DNA from: Oscarella lobularis
Lineage: Eukaryota > Porifera > Homoscleromorpha > Homosclerophorida > Oscarellidae
Direction: 5' to 3'
DNA length: 64,000 nt
NCBI RefSeq assembly: GCF_947507565.1
Contig: NC_089189.1
Span: 1 to 64,000 of the forward strand
Positions 21,230 to 40,088 of this stretch are shown in pieces. Below the pieces are notes generated by a model. It saw only the letters and a list, made by a program, of their open reading frames with translations. It had not been told where the DNA came from and did not search any database. Made by a program: the position numbers and the translations under genes. Position 1 is the stretch's first letter, and every line of letters begins with the position of its first letter.

Positions 21230-24200
21230 GTTATTGATTTTTTTTCCATCTTATGATCTAGATCCGTCGTTTGTTACTCGAGATGGCTGGGCCATTGATC
21301 CATTTGGACACAGTCCTACGATGGCTTACATTCTTAAGAGAATGGATTTTGATTTCATGCTCATCCAACGAGTTCATTACAGCGTCAAAAAATATCTGGC
21401 ACAGAAACAAAATTTTGAATTTCAATGGAGACAAAACTGGGGTAGGTTTATACTGGAAAATGCAAATAGAGACCCTTAGAAATAGTCAAGGAAGGAAAGT
21501 AGACTATAGAAATAGTCTGGGAAGGAAAGTAGACTATAGAAATAGTCGAGGAAGGAAAGTAGACTATAGAAATAGTCGAGGAAGGAAAGTAGACTATAGA
21601 AATAGTCGAGGAAGGAAAGTAGACTATAGAAATAGTCGAGGAAGGAAAGTAGACTATAGAAATAGAGTCTGGGAGGGAAAGTAGACTATAGAAATAGTGT
21701 ATGGAAGAAAAGAGGCCTATAGTGAATAGATCGTTTTGTAGGCACTACAGATTAAATAATTAATTCCTAATCAATATTTAGATCACTCTTCTTCAACGGA
21801 CATGTTTTGTCACATGATGCCTTTTTACAGCTACGACATTCCACACACGTGTGGCCCAGATCCAAAAGCGAGAACAAGTTTCTTCTAATTTCTCAATTTT
21901 ATTTAATAGAACTTATTTAGATTTGCTGTCAATTCGACTTTAGACGACTTCCGGGAGGGGGAATGAGTTGCCCATGGAGAATTGCACCCGTTCCAATCAC
22001 AGATGGAAATGTAGCAGAACGGTATGATAATCATTATAATGATGATGATGATATTATTGTATATTTTCTCTTAGAGCTTCTATGCTTGTTGACCAATACA
22101 GAAAAAAGGCTCAACTATACAAGACAAACTCTCTACTCATTCCCCTTGGCGACGATTTTCGCTATGACGTCGCTTTGGGAGCACAACGTCAATTTTCAAA
22201 TTATGAGGTTTTATTAATTAATTAATTAATTAATTAATTAATTAATATTTGTTATATGTGTGTATAGGCTCTCTTTCGTCATATTAATAATAACCCGGAA
22301 ATGCGTGCTAAAATTCAATGGGGAACGTTGTCAGATTATTTTAAATCTGTTCAAGAAGACATGGCAGGTACCACTCCACTCCAGAGAAAGAATAAGTTTG
22401 TGAGTCAATAAAGAATTTCTTTTTTAGCTGGGTCTTTTCCAAAATTGTCTGGCGACTTCTATACTTATGCAGACAGGGAAAGTCACTATTGGAGCGGATA
22501 TTACACGTCCAGACCTTTCTACAAGAATTTTGATAGAACTCTTGAATCGACTTTGAGATCAGCTGAAATTCTTCTCTCGTTTGCAACAAGAGAATCGCAT
22601 CATCAGTCAAAGGCATCGTCCTTTCCTTCTGCCTCACTCTTTGACCTAATCACAGGCGCGAGGAGAAATTTGGGACTTTTTCAGCATCACGACGCCGTCA
22701 CGGGAACGGCAAAAGCTGCCGTTGTCATTGACTACGGAAACAAGTCAGTGCACACCAACAATTATCTAACTATAATTATTTATTTATTTATCCTATAGGC
22801 TTCTCAGTGCGCTCAATGGAGCGCATAACGTTATCAAGCAATCAGCACAATTTCTTTTGGCTAAAGACAAGTCGTCCTTCTTAGACTCGTTACATTTTGA
22901 AATGGTAAAATAGATAATCTTCTCTTTATATACGTAACTCTACTCTTATCTTTTCTTAGGGGGACGTGAGAGAGTTTCAAGACTCTTTGCAAGAGTCAAG
23001 AACAATTCAAATTTCAGAATCTCCACAGTACAAAGATTTATTTTTAGAGTATATGACGTCATCTCTCTCTCTGTATCATCTCTAGAGCTGTCTACTTTTA
23101 CAATTCGTTGGAGCAAAAACGCAACCAAGTTGTTTGTCTTCAAATTTCCGATTTTCACGCTATTGTACCAAAGAAAGTAGAAGAATTCAATTTTTTAACC
23201 TTAATTTTTATTTAGGTAAAATGTGAAAAAATGAATCCTATTCAGAGTCAAGTCAATCTGGTTTGGACCACTCCAAATTCTGTATCAAAAGATAAATACG
23301 AAGTAGAGCTCTAACTAATTAATTAGACATCGATTATTATGGATGATGATGATGATGATGTATCTATAGATTTGCTTTCCAGTTGAAGTTGCTGCCTTTG
23401 GATTTCAAGTCTATTATCTTACTAAAGATTCTGGTGACCTATGGAAGCAGTACACTCATCCCTCCACCGTTTCCATATACAAAGGGACAACGGACATTCA
23501 AAAACCGTATAAGAATATCTTAGATGAATATTCTGAGAGTAGACCTGATCCATTTTAGAGCTGAGTTTGACATTACCAGTCAGCAAGGTTCTATCAACAT
23601 AAAGAACGACTTTTTGAGTGCGTCTTTCTCCAAAAACCAAGGACTAATTGAAGTAAAGGACAATGAATTAATTTTCCTCTATACATATTATTAACTTCTA
23701 GAAGCTCGTTAGACGAGAAAAGGATTCCGTTCACATTGGCATGCAATTTTTGACGTACGGAACGACAAATGCAAAAGACCGAAGTGGCGCCTATCTCTTT
23801 CTTCCGGACGGACCAGCCAGAGTACGGCGGCAGAAATAATTAATAAATTAATAGAAGCTTGTATAGGCGGTTCAAGAAGATGCAACATCAATTCGTCTCT
23901 CAAGTGGAATCCTTGTTCGTATTTCTAGATAACCAAATATGGGGTACATTTAATGTCTTTAAGGTTGAGAGTGTCGTCGCTCAATTGCCCTATGTAACAC
24001 AGACTACTCGTCTTATTCAATCATCTGGCACGTAGACAACAGTAAAATAGAGAGAGAGGATTAATTAATTAATTATTGATTTAGGTCTTGACGGATTTAG
24101 CCTTCATCTTCATAATCGCGTAGACATACGAGAAACGCATAATTTTGAACTGGTCATGAGAATGAACAGCGCTATTCAGAATTCAAACCGAGTCTTCTAC

Positions 24201-25096
24201 ACGGATCTAAATGGATTTCAGGTATGTAAAAATCAATAATTGCATTGCATTGATTAATTTCTTTTTGGTCAGATCCAAAGACGTCAAACACTGGATAAAC
24301 TTCCTCTTCAAGCCAATTTCTACCCAATGCCATCAATGGCTTTTATTCAAGACAATTCGGCTCGTCTCACTCTCCTATCAAAGCAGCCTCTAGGCTTTTC
24401 TTCACTAGAAACAGGTACTACGTCATCATGTAGGAGGGGTAGATCGTACGTTCAGTGTATTTTAGGCTATATGGAAGTCGTTCTTGATCGGCGTCTTATG
24501 CAGGACGATTCGCGAGGTTTAGGTGAAGGCGTAAAGGACAACAAAATCACCGCCTCCAATTTCTTACTTCTTCTCGAACACTCGACTTTGCCACCGAATC
24601 CTGGCCAGCAAACCCTTCCTACTCAATATCCAAGCCTATTGGCTCATCTCTCGCAAATGCGTCTCATGCATTCGATTACCAATTTGCTACTTCGTCAGCC
24701 CAGCGAATCGTCGCTCTTTATGCCTTCTCTTAGTCTCGCTAATTCTCTTCCTTGTGACGTTCACATGTTGAATTTGAGATTGATGAATAATCAAAAGACG
24801 ACCACTTCAGGCCTTTTGCTACATCGAAAGGGATACGACTGTCGATATCCTCTCATTCAACGCGACGAATGTTCTTTCTCGCGAGGAAAAGTGGGTCACG
24901 TGTGTATGTGTAAAATAAAAAGTCCATTCTACTTACGTAATTTTAGATTTTACTTGGGAAAATATTCCATAACTCTATTCAATCGATCGTTGCAACGTCA
25001 TTGTCCTTAGCAAAAGAAAAGGAAGAAGTTATTGGAGAGGATCGTGCCGTTCATATCGATCCAATGGAAATCAACGCTTACAAAGTCACGTGGTGA
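20142..25096 (+). CDS. MAN2A1: Golgi alpha-mannosidase II (glycoside hydrolase 38)
   Basis: About 23 exons join in frame to roughly 1,152 residues (human MAN2A1 is 1,144): 20142-20309, 20365-20604, 20657-20801, 20860-21159, 21262-21441, 21782-21867, 21921-22021, 22075-22207, 22268-22367, 22428-22743, 22799-22904, 22960-23048, 23086-23176, 23216-23302, 23370-23506, 23559-23652, 23702-23821, 23867-23914, 23964-24027, 24085-24221, 24273-24414, 24466-24890, 24947-25096. It is a type II membrane protein with a short cytoplasmic tail and [13 protein letters not shown] anchor. The catalytic blocks [24 protein letters not shown] and [13 protein letters not shown] carry the GH38 zinc ligands and nucleophile. 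It trims mannose in N-glycan maturation. Two introns appear to start with GC (21868, 24028). Met at 20190 is an alternative start. Confidence 0.95.
21470..21720. repeat. 30-bp minisatellite inside a MAN2A intron
   Basis: About seven copies of a 30-bp unit (gtagactatagaaatagtcg core) lie in the intron between 21442 and 21781. The last copies switch to gtgtatggaag, matching the family at 3806-3995. An (ATCT)n microsatellite lies in the preceding intron. Confidence 0.92.
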
Positions 25097-25183
25097 GCCC
25101 TTTAATATTATAATACAACCAGGGGGAGGAAAGGGTTTTTTGCACACACATAATTTAATTAAAAATCGACGAAGACTCTCTCT

Positions 25184-25674
25184 CTATTCATTTGATTGTT
25201 GTAATAGAGGATCTACTTCGATTTGAAAATCTTCCTCCTTTATTAGTTTTCCATAGCTGAATAATCCCGACTTAGTAGCATCTGAACTCGTCAATTTTCC
25301 GAGTCCGTGCTTATAATTAGCCCGAAAGTGTCCCTCATACTTTGAATTATCGGAAAAGGTCAATAGACCGTATCCCCACTTTGTATCATTGATCCAATCC
25401 CCTTCATATCTAAAACATGATAAGAGGATAGGTGGGGCCCCGGGGCGTGGCTTCTCTACTATAAAATTTACTTTTCTCCTGTCGAATGAACGTAAATTCC
25501 CTTTCCGTGTTTACAATCGTTTTTCCAGTCGCCTTCATAACGATCTCCATTGGCGTAGAAGTAAATACCTTGTCCCTCTCGCTTTCCATTTACCCACCAT
25601 CCATCGTACGTATCTCCATTTGGAGCGCGCACGCAATGTTTTCCCTGCAACGCCGCTGGTGTTGCATTCCCCAT
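25184..25674 (-). CDS. Small MORN-repeat protein
   Basis: Two minus-strand exons (25472-25674, 25184-25409) give 142 residues with four MORN repeats (YDGWWVNGKREGQGIYFYANG, YEGDWKNDCKHGKGIYV, YEGDWINDTKWGYGLLTF, YEGHFRANYKHGLGKLT) and an acidic tail. MORN repeats form an elongated beta surface used in membrane-associated scaffolds and in many ciliary proteins. It is not a copy of the larger MORN genes at 54-64 kb. The stop is 87 bp from the MAN2A stop, tail to tail. Confidence 0.88.
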
Positions 25675-25846
25675 ACAGTACAGTGCCGCAAAGGAGGAGG
25701 GACGCCCCTATGTGAAGGCGTTCTATAGCCCGTACATTAATACACGTGAGACTGTTTCTCGTCTCGCGTTCCACACGGAACAGGAAGCAGCTCGTCTGCT
25801 AGAGGCTCTGTGCGTGTGCGTGTGCGCGTGCGTGAGTGTTAGGCAG
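25675..25846. promoter_or_regulatory. Probable bidirectional promoter, MORN gene / NKIRAS
   Basis: Divergent starts are 172 bp apart. A GT-rich tract (about 25809-25837) precedes the NKIRAS ATG. This is inferred from spacing only. Confidence 0.4.
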
Positions 25847-26398
25847 ATGCCACACAAGCTCAAGTATCGACTCGTCGTCTTGGGTCGATGTGGCGTTGGC
25901 AAAACGACCGTTTTGGAAACACTCGTTTATCCGGGTCGATCGCCCCGCCCCCTTGCTCCGACGAGCGAGGACATTTACGAGTGTACAATCGAAACGGGAT
26001 CGTCCGATCGAAGTCAAACGGGAGGCGAACGCGTTCACATTTACGATACGGCCGGACAACTGAGCGATAAGATGAAACATCACTATTTGACACTTGCTGA
26101 CGGTTTTCTCTTGATCTATTCGTGTTCGGCTCTAAAAGAATCGTTCGCCTATATCAAGGACATGCGCCAAGACATCGAATCGGCGAGAGGACGGGACATT
26201 CCCATAGTCGTCATGGGAACGAAATTGAAAACGACCGCGACAAGCGCAAATCGTTCGGTGGCGACGTGGGCGCACGCTCAATCTCTATTTCATTACGAGA
26301 CGACATTGGGACATCGACCGAGTCTCATCGAACCTTTCGTCGCCATAACGAATCGTATGGCGCATCCGGGAAAACGATCATATTTGTCTAAGAAATAA
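25847..26398 (+). CDS. NKIRAS: kappaB-Ras (NF-kappaB inhibitor-interacting Ras-like) protein
   Basis: A single exon codes 183 residues. The P-loop is GRCGVGKT, followed by DTAGQ and the family blocks HHYLTLADGFLLIYS and RPSLIEPFVAITNRMAHP, which match kappaB-Ras at its C-terminus. The G4 motif is GTKLK rather than NKxD, so guanine recognition is probably unusual, and there is no C-terminal prenylation CAAX box. Vertebrate members restrain IkappaB-beta degradation and also affect Ral signalling. The ATG at 25847 is preferred over an upstream in-frame one because the P-loop then starts about residue 13. Confidence 0.85.
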   Translation: MPHKLKYRLVVLGRCGVGKTTVLETLVYPGRSPRPLAPTSEDIYECTIETGSSDRSQTGGERVHIYDTAGQLSDKMKHHYLTLADGFLLIYSCSALKESFAYIKDMRQDIESARGRDIPIVVMGTKLKTTATSANRSVATWAHAQSLFHYETTLGHRPSLIEPFVAITNRMAHPGKRSYLSKK

Positions 26399-26490
26399 AT
26401 TTTTTCTACCTCTACGTCATTACAGTAGGGTCTCCGATTACGTCATTTCAGGTGACTTGGTCACGTCATGTGATTGCTGCAGGCTGAGTA

Positions 26491-27191
26491 ATGGCACGCG
26501 TTGGCTTGATCGTCGCTCTCTTCGCTCTTTCCTTTGCTCTACTCGGAGCTCGTCTCGCGACGCGCGAGGAAACTCTGTCGGCTTTGCTGGATCTTCTCTC
26601 TCTCCCTCAACCGCTCAGTCGCACGTACAAAGATGATCGTTTGGGATTCGACTACAGCAACTGCGGTGGGCGTGACCTCGCGATCATTGTTCTCCTGACG
26701 TACATGTATGACGTAATCCGTTCTCTTTTACACGCCTAGGAAGTGCGTCGGATCCAATTGTCATTCACAATGCTTCGCTGACCGATCCCATTCCAATTCC
26801 GGGAACAATTAAATTCAGCGTCAATTTCACGTTTGGCGTCGCTCTCGAATCTCCGCTCAAAGCCGATTTGTCAATCAAGAAAAAAGTTCTTGGTCTTTAC
26901 GTTCCTATTCCGTGCCTTGACAACATTGGCAGCTGCACGTACGATGACGTCTGTGCATTAATTCCTTCTACATCGGAATGTCCACCACCTCTAAGCACTT
27001 ACAATATTCCATGTCAATGTCCATTCAAAGCTGCCTCATATGGAATACCACCTTATTCACTCGACATTCCTGAAATCAGTCTTCCAAGTTTTCTCACGAA
27101 TGGTGAATACGAATTGCAAGCAACTCTAACCATGGCAAATGGACAACGTGCTGCATGCTACCAAGCTCATCTTTCTATCGAAGCCTCCTAA
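26491..27191 (+). CDS. GM2A: GM2 ganglioside activator protein
   Basis: Two exons (26491-26665, 26740-27191) give 208 residues with a signal peptide (LIVALFALSFALLGA). Conserved blocks: FDYSNCG, DPIPIPGTIKFSVN, LYVPIPCLDNIGSCTYDDVC, CPPPLSTYNIPCQCPFK and LPSFLTNGEYELQATL. The Cys pattern fits the GM2A cup that lifts glycolipid out of lysosomal membranes for beta-hexosaminidase. It starts 92 bp after NKIRAS stops, on the same strand. Confidence 0.93.
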
Positions 27192-27384
27192 AAAGCAATT
27201 TTGAAAGATGACTACTCGTTCGTTTTTTTTTTTTCTATGTCTGTATCGATCGATCGATCGTCTATTGTCTATTTTTTTGGTTGTCTTGTGTAATACGGGG
27301 GAGTCGATAGTCACGCGTGCGCAAACCTTTGATCGTTCCGGTCGAAAGACGACGAAAAGCCGTCAATAACTGCGCCTTTCGCGC

Positions 27385-34129
<6,745 letters not shown>

Positions 34130-34729
34130 AGGTATCCGTTCTATTGCGCAGTAATATATTGTTTTTGTGTGTGGGGTTACGTCATGACGTACGCGCGCTA
34201 ACGTCGCGAGAAATCTCGTCTCGAACGGACGGGGATAGGACTCGTTACGTCACTACGTGGAGAAAAAAATACATATCTAAACAGTTAGTCGTTTAGTTTT
34301 GTGTTTATTATCCATGATTCGCTCTTTTTAGTATTGCGGGGTGGGTATATGATAATTCCATGACGTCACTTAGCGCAGTACTTGAACGCACGTGGTCGCA
34401 GGAAAACGGCTTGAAAATGACGAAAAACGACTCGATTGTGAACGAAACAGCTCAAGTACGGCACTGTTTTCTTTTTTAATGCATCGACGAACGCTAACCG
34501 CCGTTGCGAAGTCGAGAAAAAGGGAATGTTCGCGCAATCCTTCGAAACGTCGTTATTCGACGTTCGAAAGCACGTTTAGAAGCATTTTATAGCCTTATAG
34601 ATAGCTCTCGTGCGATTTTCATGGCCAAAAAGGAGTCGAACGGCTCCTCATTCCCCTCCCGAATTTCGATCGCTGTTTTCGCCTTAGATTTGTTAGATAG
34701 GGTAGGTCAGCCGATACCGAACGTCTAAA

Positions 34730-35470
34730 CTAATGCTGATTCCTTGTTTGAGACGGTCAGATAGGAGATTTGCGTTAGTGCCGTTTTTCAAAAACCGTGA
34801 ACTATAGTCCATGGTTTTAGTCAAGAATCTCATCTCTTACAACTCCAAATTTTCTACGTCAAACGATAGGACTTTAGTACCTAGTTAATTCCACGATTCT
34901 AAAAATTGTCTATCATACCAATTTTAAGCTTTTTTCGAGAGGCGTGGCTAATATTAATTTGTACCGGAAGTTGGTAATTTTAGTGTGAAATTTGACCCGT
35001 ATGAACTGTCTAACCTCGTAGGATTGTTCTACTAGTAAAGTAGACTAGATCTAGCGCGTTTATTAGGAAATCCGTGAGTTGAGATTTTTAGAGAACCGTG
35101 AGCTATAGTCCATGGTTTTTGGTCAAAAACCGCATCTCCCAGAACGCCACGATTTCTACGTGAAACGATAGAGCTTTAGTACCTAGTTGACTCCACGGTC
35201 TCAAAATTGTCGAGCGCCAATTTTTTGGCATTTTTGAAGGATGTGGCTAACATTAATGCGTACCGGAAGTGGTCTTTTTTCGTGTGAAATTTGACTCGTA
35301 CGAACTGTTTGACCTCGTAGGGTTGTTCTACTAATAAAGCAGAGTAGATCTAGCACGTTTAGTTGGAAATCCGTGAGTTGAGATTTTTAGAGAACCGTGA
35401 GCTATAGTCCATGGTTTTTTGGTCATTTTGGTGACATCTCCGATTCCTAAGATTTCTTTACCAAACAATG
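34730..35470. repeat. Tandem repeat, 300-bp unit, about 2.5 copies
   Basis: The marker aaccgtga, followed by ctatagtccatggttttt, falls at 34793, 35093 and 35393, an exact 300-bp spacing. Other shared segments include ctagatctagc and gtaccggaagt. The surrounding 34130-34730 holds only short frames with no family match. Confidence 0.85.
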
Positions 35471-35743
35471 GGGATGGGTTGCCTGTTTGAACTCGCGATA
35501 CCAATAGGACCTCACACCTCCTCAAATTTTGGCTAAAATTGGAATTTTTTGTAGATGCCTATATGAGCACATGGATCAATTCCCTCCTCCTCCACGGCGT
35601 TTTATCAGCTAAATCAAGGTAAATAGGACAATAGATATGAGTGGACTGGTTTGTAATTTTATTTTAGTTGTCTCTCCTCTCCCCAACGGATCAATCCGAC
35701 GATGTTTGGATGAAGAAAGAAGAGGAAGTAGACGAAGCCATCA

Positions 35744-35960
35744 CCCTGGGGACTTGGGTCAAAGTCTCCCTCCTTGTGGGCTGGAGGTTAATCAGCTTCT
35801 CCCCTGGTGACTTGGGTTAAAGTCTCCCTCCTTGTGGGCTGGAGGCTAATGTGCTCTCCCCTGGGGACTTGGGTGAAAGTCTCGCTCCTTGGAGGCTGGA
35901 GGATAATGTGCCTACCCCCTGTGGACTTGGGTTAAAGCTCACTGTGGGGACTGCAGTCTC
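35744..35960. repeat. Minisatellite, 57-59-bp unit, about 3.5 copies
   Basis: The marker cctgg(g/t)gacttggg starts at 35744, 35803 and 35860, and a variant at 35918. It is preceded by a possible splice acceptor (tattttag at about 35667) and followed by a Glu-rich short frame ending at 36066. I cannot support a gene here. Confidence 0.8.
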
Positions 35961-37474
35961 AGTCTCACCGCTTGGCCAGGAGGTCAAGCGGCAGCGCAGG
36001 ACCAACCAATCAACGAGGACCAAGGAGGAGGAGGAGGAGGAAGGGGAGACGAGAGACGACTTTTAATTTTTTATTATATACATCCGGGATATTACAATAA
36101 AAATTTTGGCCATAGTTTCTCCTACTTTTTCGACCGGAAGCGCACGCGACGCAAAATGACGCACACCATACATAGTGTACGCCATCTCACGTCGCGCGCG
36201 CATGTCCCTAACTACGTACGTGCTCTTGTCTCCATACCCTGGAGATCAAGAGCGAAAAATCATGCAAACTACTGTACGCATGCAATACAACGTGCAAAAA
36301 AAGTTTCTTCGTTCGATGAGCTGCTTTCCTTTGCCACGCGACAGATATCGCTATTAGAAAAGGGAGGGGCCCTCAGCGTAAGTACTGAGAGCTCTGCGAT
36401 CGCGCTAAAGGAACACGTCTATTTATTGAGGAAACAGAGGACTTACGTGCTATGAAATGAAGCAATGAAGAACGACGAACGCTGGATGGATCGTTGAAAG
36501 GACGCTTAGCTTCGATGGAAAGACGCGGAGAAAGCGAGCGCAAGGCTGCGCATGTGCAGCGCGAATCTAGAAAAAAACGTTAGGAGCCTAGAACTTGGAG
36601 TAAATTTCCAAAGCGCACGATCTATAACTTACTTCTTCATGAGCACGCGAGCTCATCAGACGGCGCTTTGGATGTGGCGTAGAGGGCAGGACGGAGTTTC
36701 AAACGCGCATGTACGAGTACTAGTGCGTAACAATGGGCGGAGAGCCAATGACGTAACCCTTGTCGCGCACGCGCCTTAAATCAGCCAATGAAGTAAACAT
36801 TTATCGTTCTATCGAGACCCCGTGAAAGAAAAAGATGAGTTCGAATTGTCTAAGCTTGAGATTTGGCAGATCGAAGCTTCAATGAATAAGCTTTGATTTT
36901 AGCCCTGACGTATTTTTAGTTGAGGGGGACGTCAATCGAGAAAAAGCGGTTTGAAAGTTTTAGGACCGCTGAACGCACTACAGGAACCGCACGTTTTCTC
37001 TATAAATAGCTTCAAAATTTTTAAAAATCGTAGGGATTTGTAAATGCGCTCCAAAATGGGCTGAATCGTGCCTCAATCGCGCCTAACGACCCACGATGTT
37101 TCGAATTTTGCCGAAACATGTTAGGTAAAAACAGCGTCTTTTTAGCTTCAAAGCCAAAGAATACTGCCTTTTATTTATACTACTGGCGTTTTCGGAAAGC
37201 TCGGCGACAAAAATGGGAAGTTGTAGACGATACTATTTGTACGAGGGTCCCCGCCCGATGCGCGTTTGTTTCAGTGAAGCAATGCCATATTTGCGCATTT
37301 TCGCCAAAGAAAATGCGCTTGTCAGAGGCTAGATAAGGTAAATTCAGCGCTTTCGGAGAACATTCGAAGGCGGGGAGTAACCCTAACTACAACGCATGCG
37401 TGTTTGAAACTCCGTCCTGCCGGCGTAGAGGGCGTAGAGTAGAGTTGCTTCTCCTTTCTTATCGTCGACGGACA
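35961..37474. other. Gene-poor interval with an inverted sequence pair
   Basis: About 36682-36714 (gcaggacggagtttcaaacgcgcatg region) and about 37389-37427 (cgcatgcgtgtttgaaactc region) are inverted copies with outward gtagagggc-like ends, enclosing roughly 0.7 kb. Short frames between 36156 and 36455 match nothing I know. The NAXE exon starts 50 bp beyond the right arm. Confidence 0.5.
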
Positions 37475-37714
37475 ATGTCGAGGTATTGGACCTACGTGAC
37501 GCAACGAGAGGCTCAGAAAATCGACGAGGAGCTCTTTAGCGATTACCAATATAGCGTCGATCAACTGATGGAGCTCGCGGGGCTCGGCGTCGCTTCGGTC
37601 GTCCTCAAATGCTTTCCGCGAGATGCTCTGCCTTCGCGTAACGTTCTCGTGTGCTGCGCGCCTGGAAATAACGGCGGAGACGGCCTCGTTGCAGCGCGAC
37701 ATTTGAAGCTTTTC
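37475..37714 (+). pseudogene. NAXE: NAD(P)H-hydrate epimerase, orphan first exon
   Basis: One open exon of 80 codons matches the N-terminal third of [29 protein letters not shown] and [18 protein letters not shown], the YjeF-N nucleotide-binding start. It ends at a good donor (TTTTC|GTAAGT). The rest of the domain, with the catalytic Asp and substrate pocket, is not found downstream: from 37863 the opposite strand is pyruvate kinase and the next plus-strand gene is Dixin. It is therefore a 3'-truncated copy, unless the remaining exons lie beyond those genes, which is unlikely given the intron sizes here. The reading frame is intact, so the truncation may be recent. Confidence 0.8.
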
Positions 37715-37862
37715 GTAAGTGTCTCATACGCATGCACGCTGATCACGTGGCTTGTCATTGATTCCGTCCCGGATTACGGGCAAACCCTACACTGCAAACA
37801 AACATTTTTTATTTCGTCTGTTCAAAGACAGACTACTACAAGAGCAAAGTGTCACCAGTTCC

Positions 37863-39871
37863 CTATGGGCATGTAACAATGCGGATGGTATTGGTGGAAG
37901 CAGGCCCAAAATGACACCCAGTCACTGCTATGACAACAGATCCGGGCTTCAAGTAGCCTCTCTCCTTACCACGCTCCATTCCCCATTGAAGACGCTTCTC
38001 CACATCCTCTTGAAAATCCTTCAGAGGCTCTTCCGGATAGAACAGCGACACGCATCCTCGCCAAAGATGAATCTAACAAAATCATTAATTAATTAATTAA
38101 TAAAATAATCTTTATACTGACCTGTCTCGCAACACGCGCCGATCTCGTCACAGTCAAAATGCCGGCACGCGGACGATAAGCAGACAAAAGTTTCGCCGTC
38201 CTAAATAAAAAAAAGATAAATTTATTTATACAGTATGTGCTTACTGACGTCATGAGACATACGTTCCAGTCATAGAGAGACATAGAATAGCGCCGGCTCC
38301 TTGCTCAAAGGCCGCCGAAACGGCAGCCACAGCAACGGCGCGCGTCATAGAATTCTCAATAGTGGAATCCTGACGTAATTCCTCATAGACACGTCGATGA
38401 AACATAGCCGCTTCCGCCTCTCTGCTAAGACGATCCATCATACTCACAGCCAAGACGGGATATTTTCCCTTGGCCGTTTCCCCGGACAACATGATGCAAT
38501 CTGCTCCATCCAAAACGGCGTTGGCAACGTCAGAGCCCTCAGCGCGCGTGGGACGAGGATTATTCACCATACTATCAAGCATCTAAAAAGAAAAAATTAA
38601 ATAAATGATTTCTCTTTTTCTCCTTCTCTTTTGCTTACTTGTGTTGCGCATATGACTGGTTTTCCGGCTCTGTTGCATCGTCCAACCATCATCTTTTGAG
38701 CAACAAATACTTTTTCAGGTGGAATTTCAATTCCAAGGTCGCCACGGGCAACCATGATACCGTCACTGATTTCAAGAATTTCGTCAAAATTTTTCATCCC
38801 TTCATGGTTTTCAATCTGAAGGAAAAAATATATAGAGAGTATTTCTGACGTCATTCTTACTTTTGATATGATAAGAATGTGATCTCCTTTCTCTCCCAGA
38901 ACGTCTTTTACCTCTTGGACGTCACTGTTCTTACGTATAAAGGAAGCAAAGACCATATCCACATCCAGTTCAACTCCCAAGAGAAGATCCTTTCTATCTT
39001 GCTCAGAAATTGCAGGCAATTGAACTTTGGCATGAGGAAGATTCACTCCTTTGCGACTCCCCAATTTTCCACCATTCATAATTTCACATATAACATAATT
39101 AGCACCCTTAATTAGGAAAAAATAAGATTACATAACTATTGATCTTAAATTTTTTTCTTACTTTTTCAAGAGCTTTGAGTGATATGAGTCCGTCATCAAC
39201 AAATATCGTTCCTCCAGTTGCTACAGTGTCTGGCAATTTGACATAATCCACGTAGATTTCTTTTTCCGTGCCACTTTCCTTTAGGGAAACATCTGACGTC
39301 AATTTGATCTTTTCACCCCGTTTCAATTCAATTTCAGCTGAACCACCCTAAAGAATCAATAAATAAAAATTGAACTCCTATATAAAATAATTTTTTTTAC
39401 TCCTTTGAGAAGTCCTGTTCTGATTTCAGGGCCTTTTGTATCAAGTGCAATTGCAATTGACTTATTCATTTCAGCTGCAACTTGTCTCACATTTTTTATC
39501 GTTTCACTGTGATACTAAACAAAAATTAAATTAAAAATATTCAACCTCAAATTTTTTAATAAAACTTCGTGAGATCCGTGCGAGAAATTTAATCTCGCAA
39601 CATTCATTCCGTTGGTTATGAGCTGACGTAATGTTTCAACGCTACGAGATGCGGGACCTTTGAAAAAAAGAGGTCACGCCCATTTTTCATTTTCTCTTTG
39701 TTAGAATGCGAAGATAAACTTACCAAGCGTGCATATGATGCTCGTTTGTCTTAGCGTCACCGGATCGCTGTATATATCGAGCATACAGAGATGTTCGAGC
39801 GATGTAACGGCGTATTGAGAGGCGTGTTGAGCGGGAACGCTCGATCCGGAAGCGTAACGAACGCGAGACAT
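37863..39871 (-). CDS. PK: Pyruvate kinase
   Basis: Nine minus-strand exons run from ATG at 39871 (39724-39871, 39566-39657, 39401-39514, about 39162-39349, 38862-39110, 38640-38816, 38270-38582, 38124-38200, 37863-38073). Motifs in order: [49 protein letters not shown] (active-site Lys), [14 protein letters not shown] (metal/PEP site), [37 protein letters not shown] and SGETAKG. The size (about 530 residues) is normal. It makes pyruvate and ATP in the last step of glycolysis. The start is 217 bp from the Dixin start, divergent. Confidence 0.96.
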
Positions 39872-40088
39872 TCTAAATCGCAGTAAAATTACTCATCCCT
39901 AGCCGCCTACGTCGAAAAAGCGTTACTTTTAGAAGAAAATGCGGTCACAAACGGAAATTGACCATGCGCAACCGGCGTGGCCCATATAACCCGTATATCT
40001 CATGACGCATGCATGTGACTTGGCTAGTGCACGTGAGTTGCCTAATTTATTAGCGAGACCGTCTTCTCTCTATCTCTACACAACGATC
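39872..40088. promoter_or_regulatory. Probable bidirectional promoter, pyruvate kinase / Dixin
   Basis: There are 217 bp between divergent start codons, including atgcatgcatgt-like alternating purine-pyrimidine sequence near 40008. Inferred from spacing. Confidence 0.4.

Noticed and set aside
21470-21720. CRISPR-like regular repeats
   Set aside because: Units are contiguous with no spacers, in an animal intron; this is a minisatellite.
35690-36066. Possible gene with a Glu-rich end
   Set aside because: The frame is mostly 58-bp minisatellite; no homology and no second exon.
36156-36455. 99-codon frame
   Set aside because: No family resemblance, no splice support, and base composition like the surrounding noncoding DNA.
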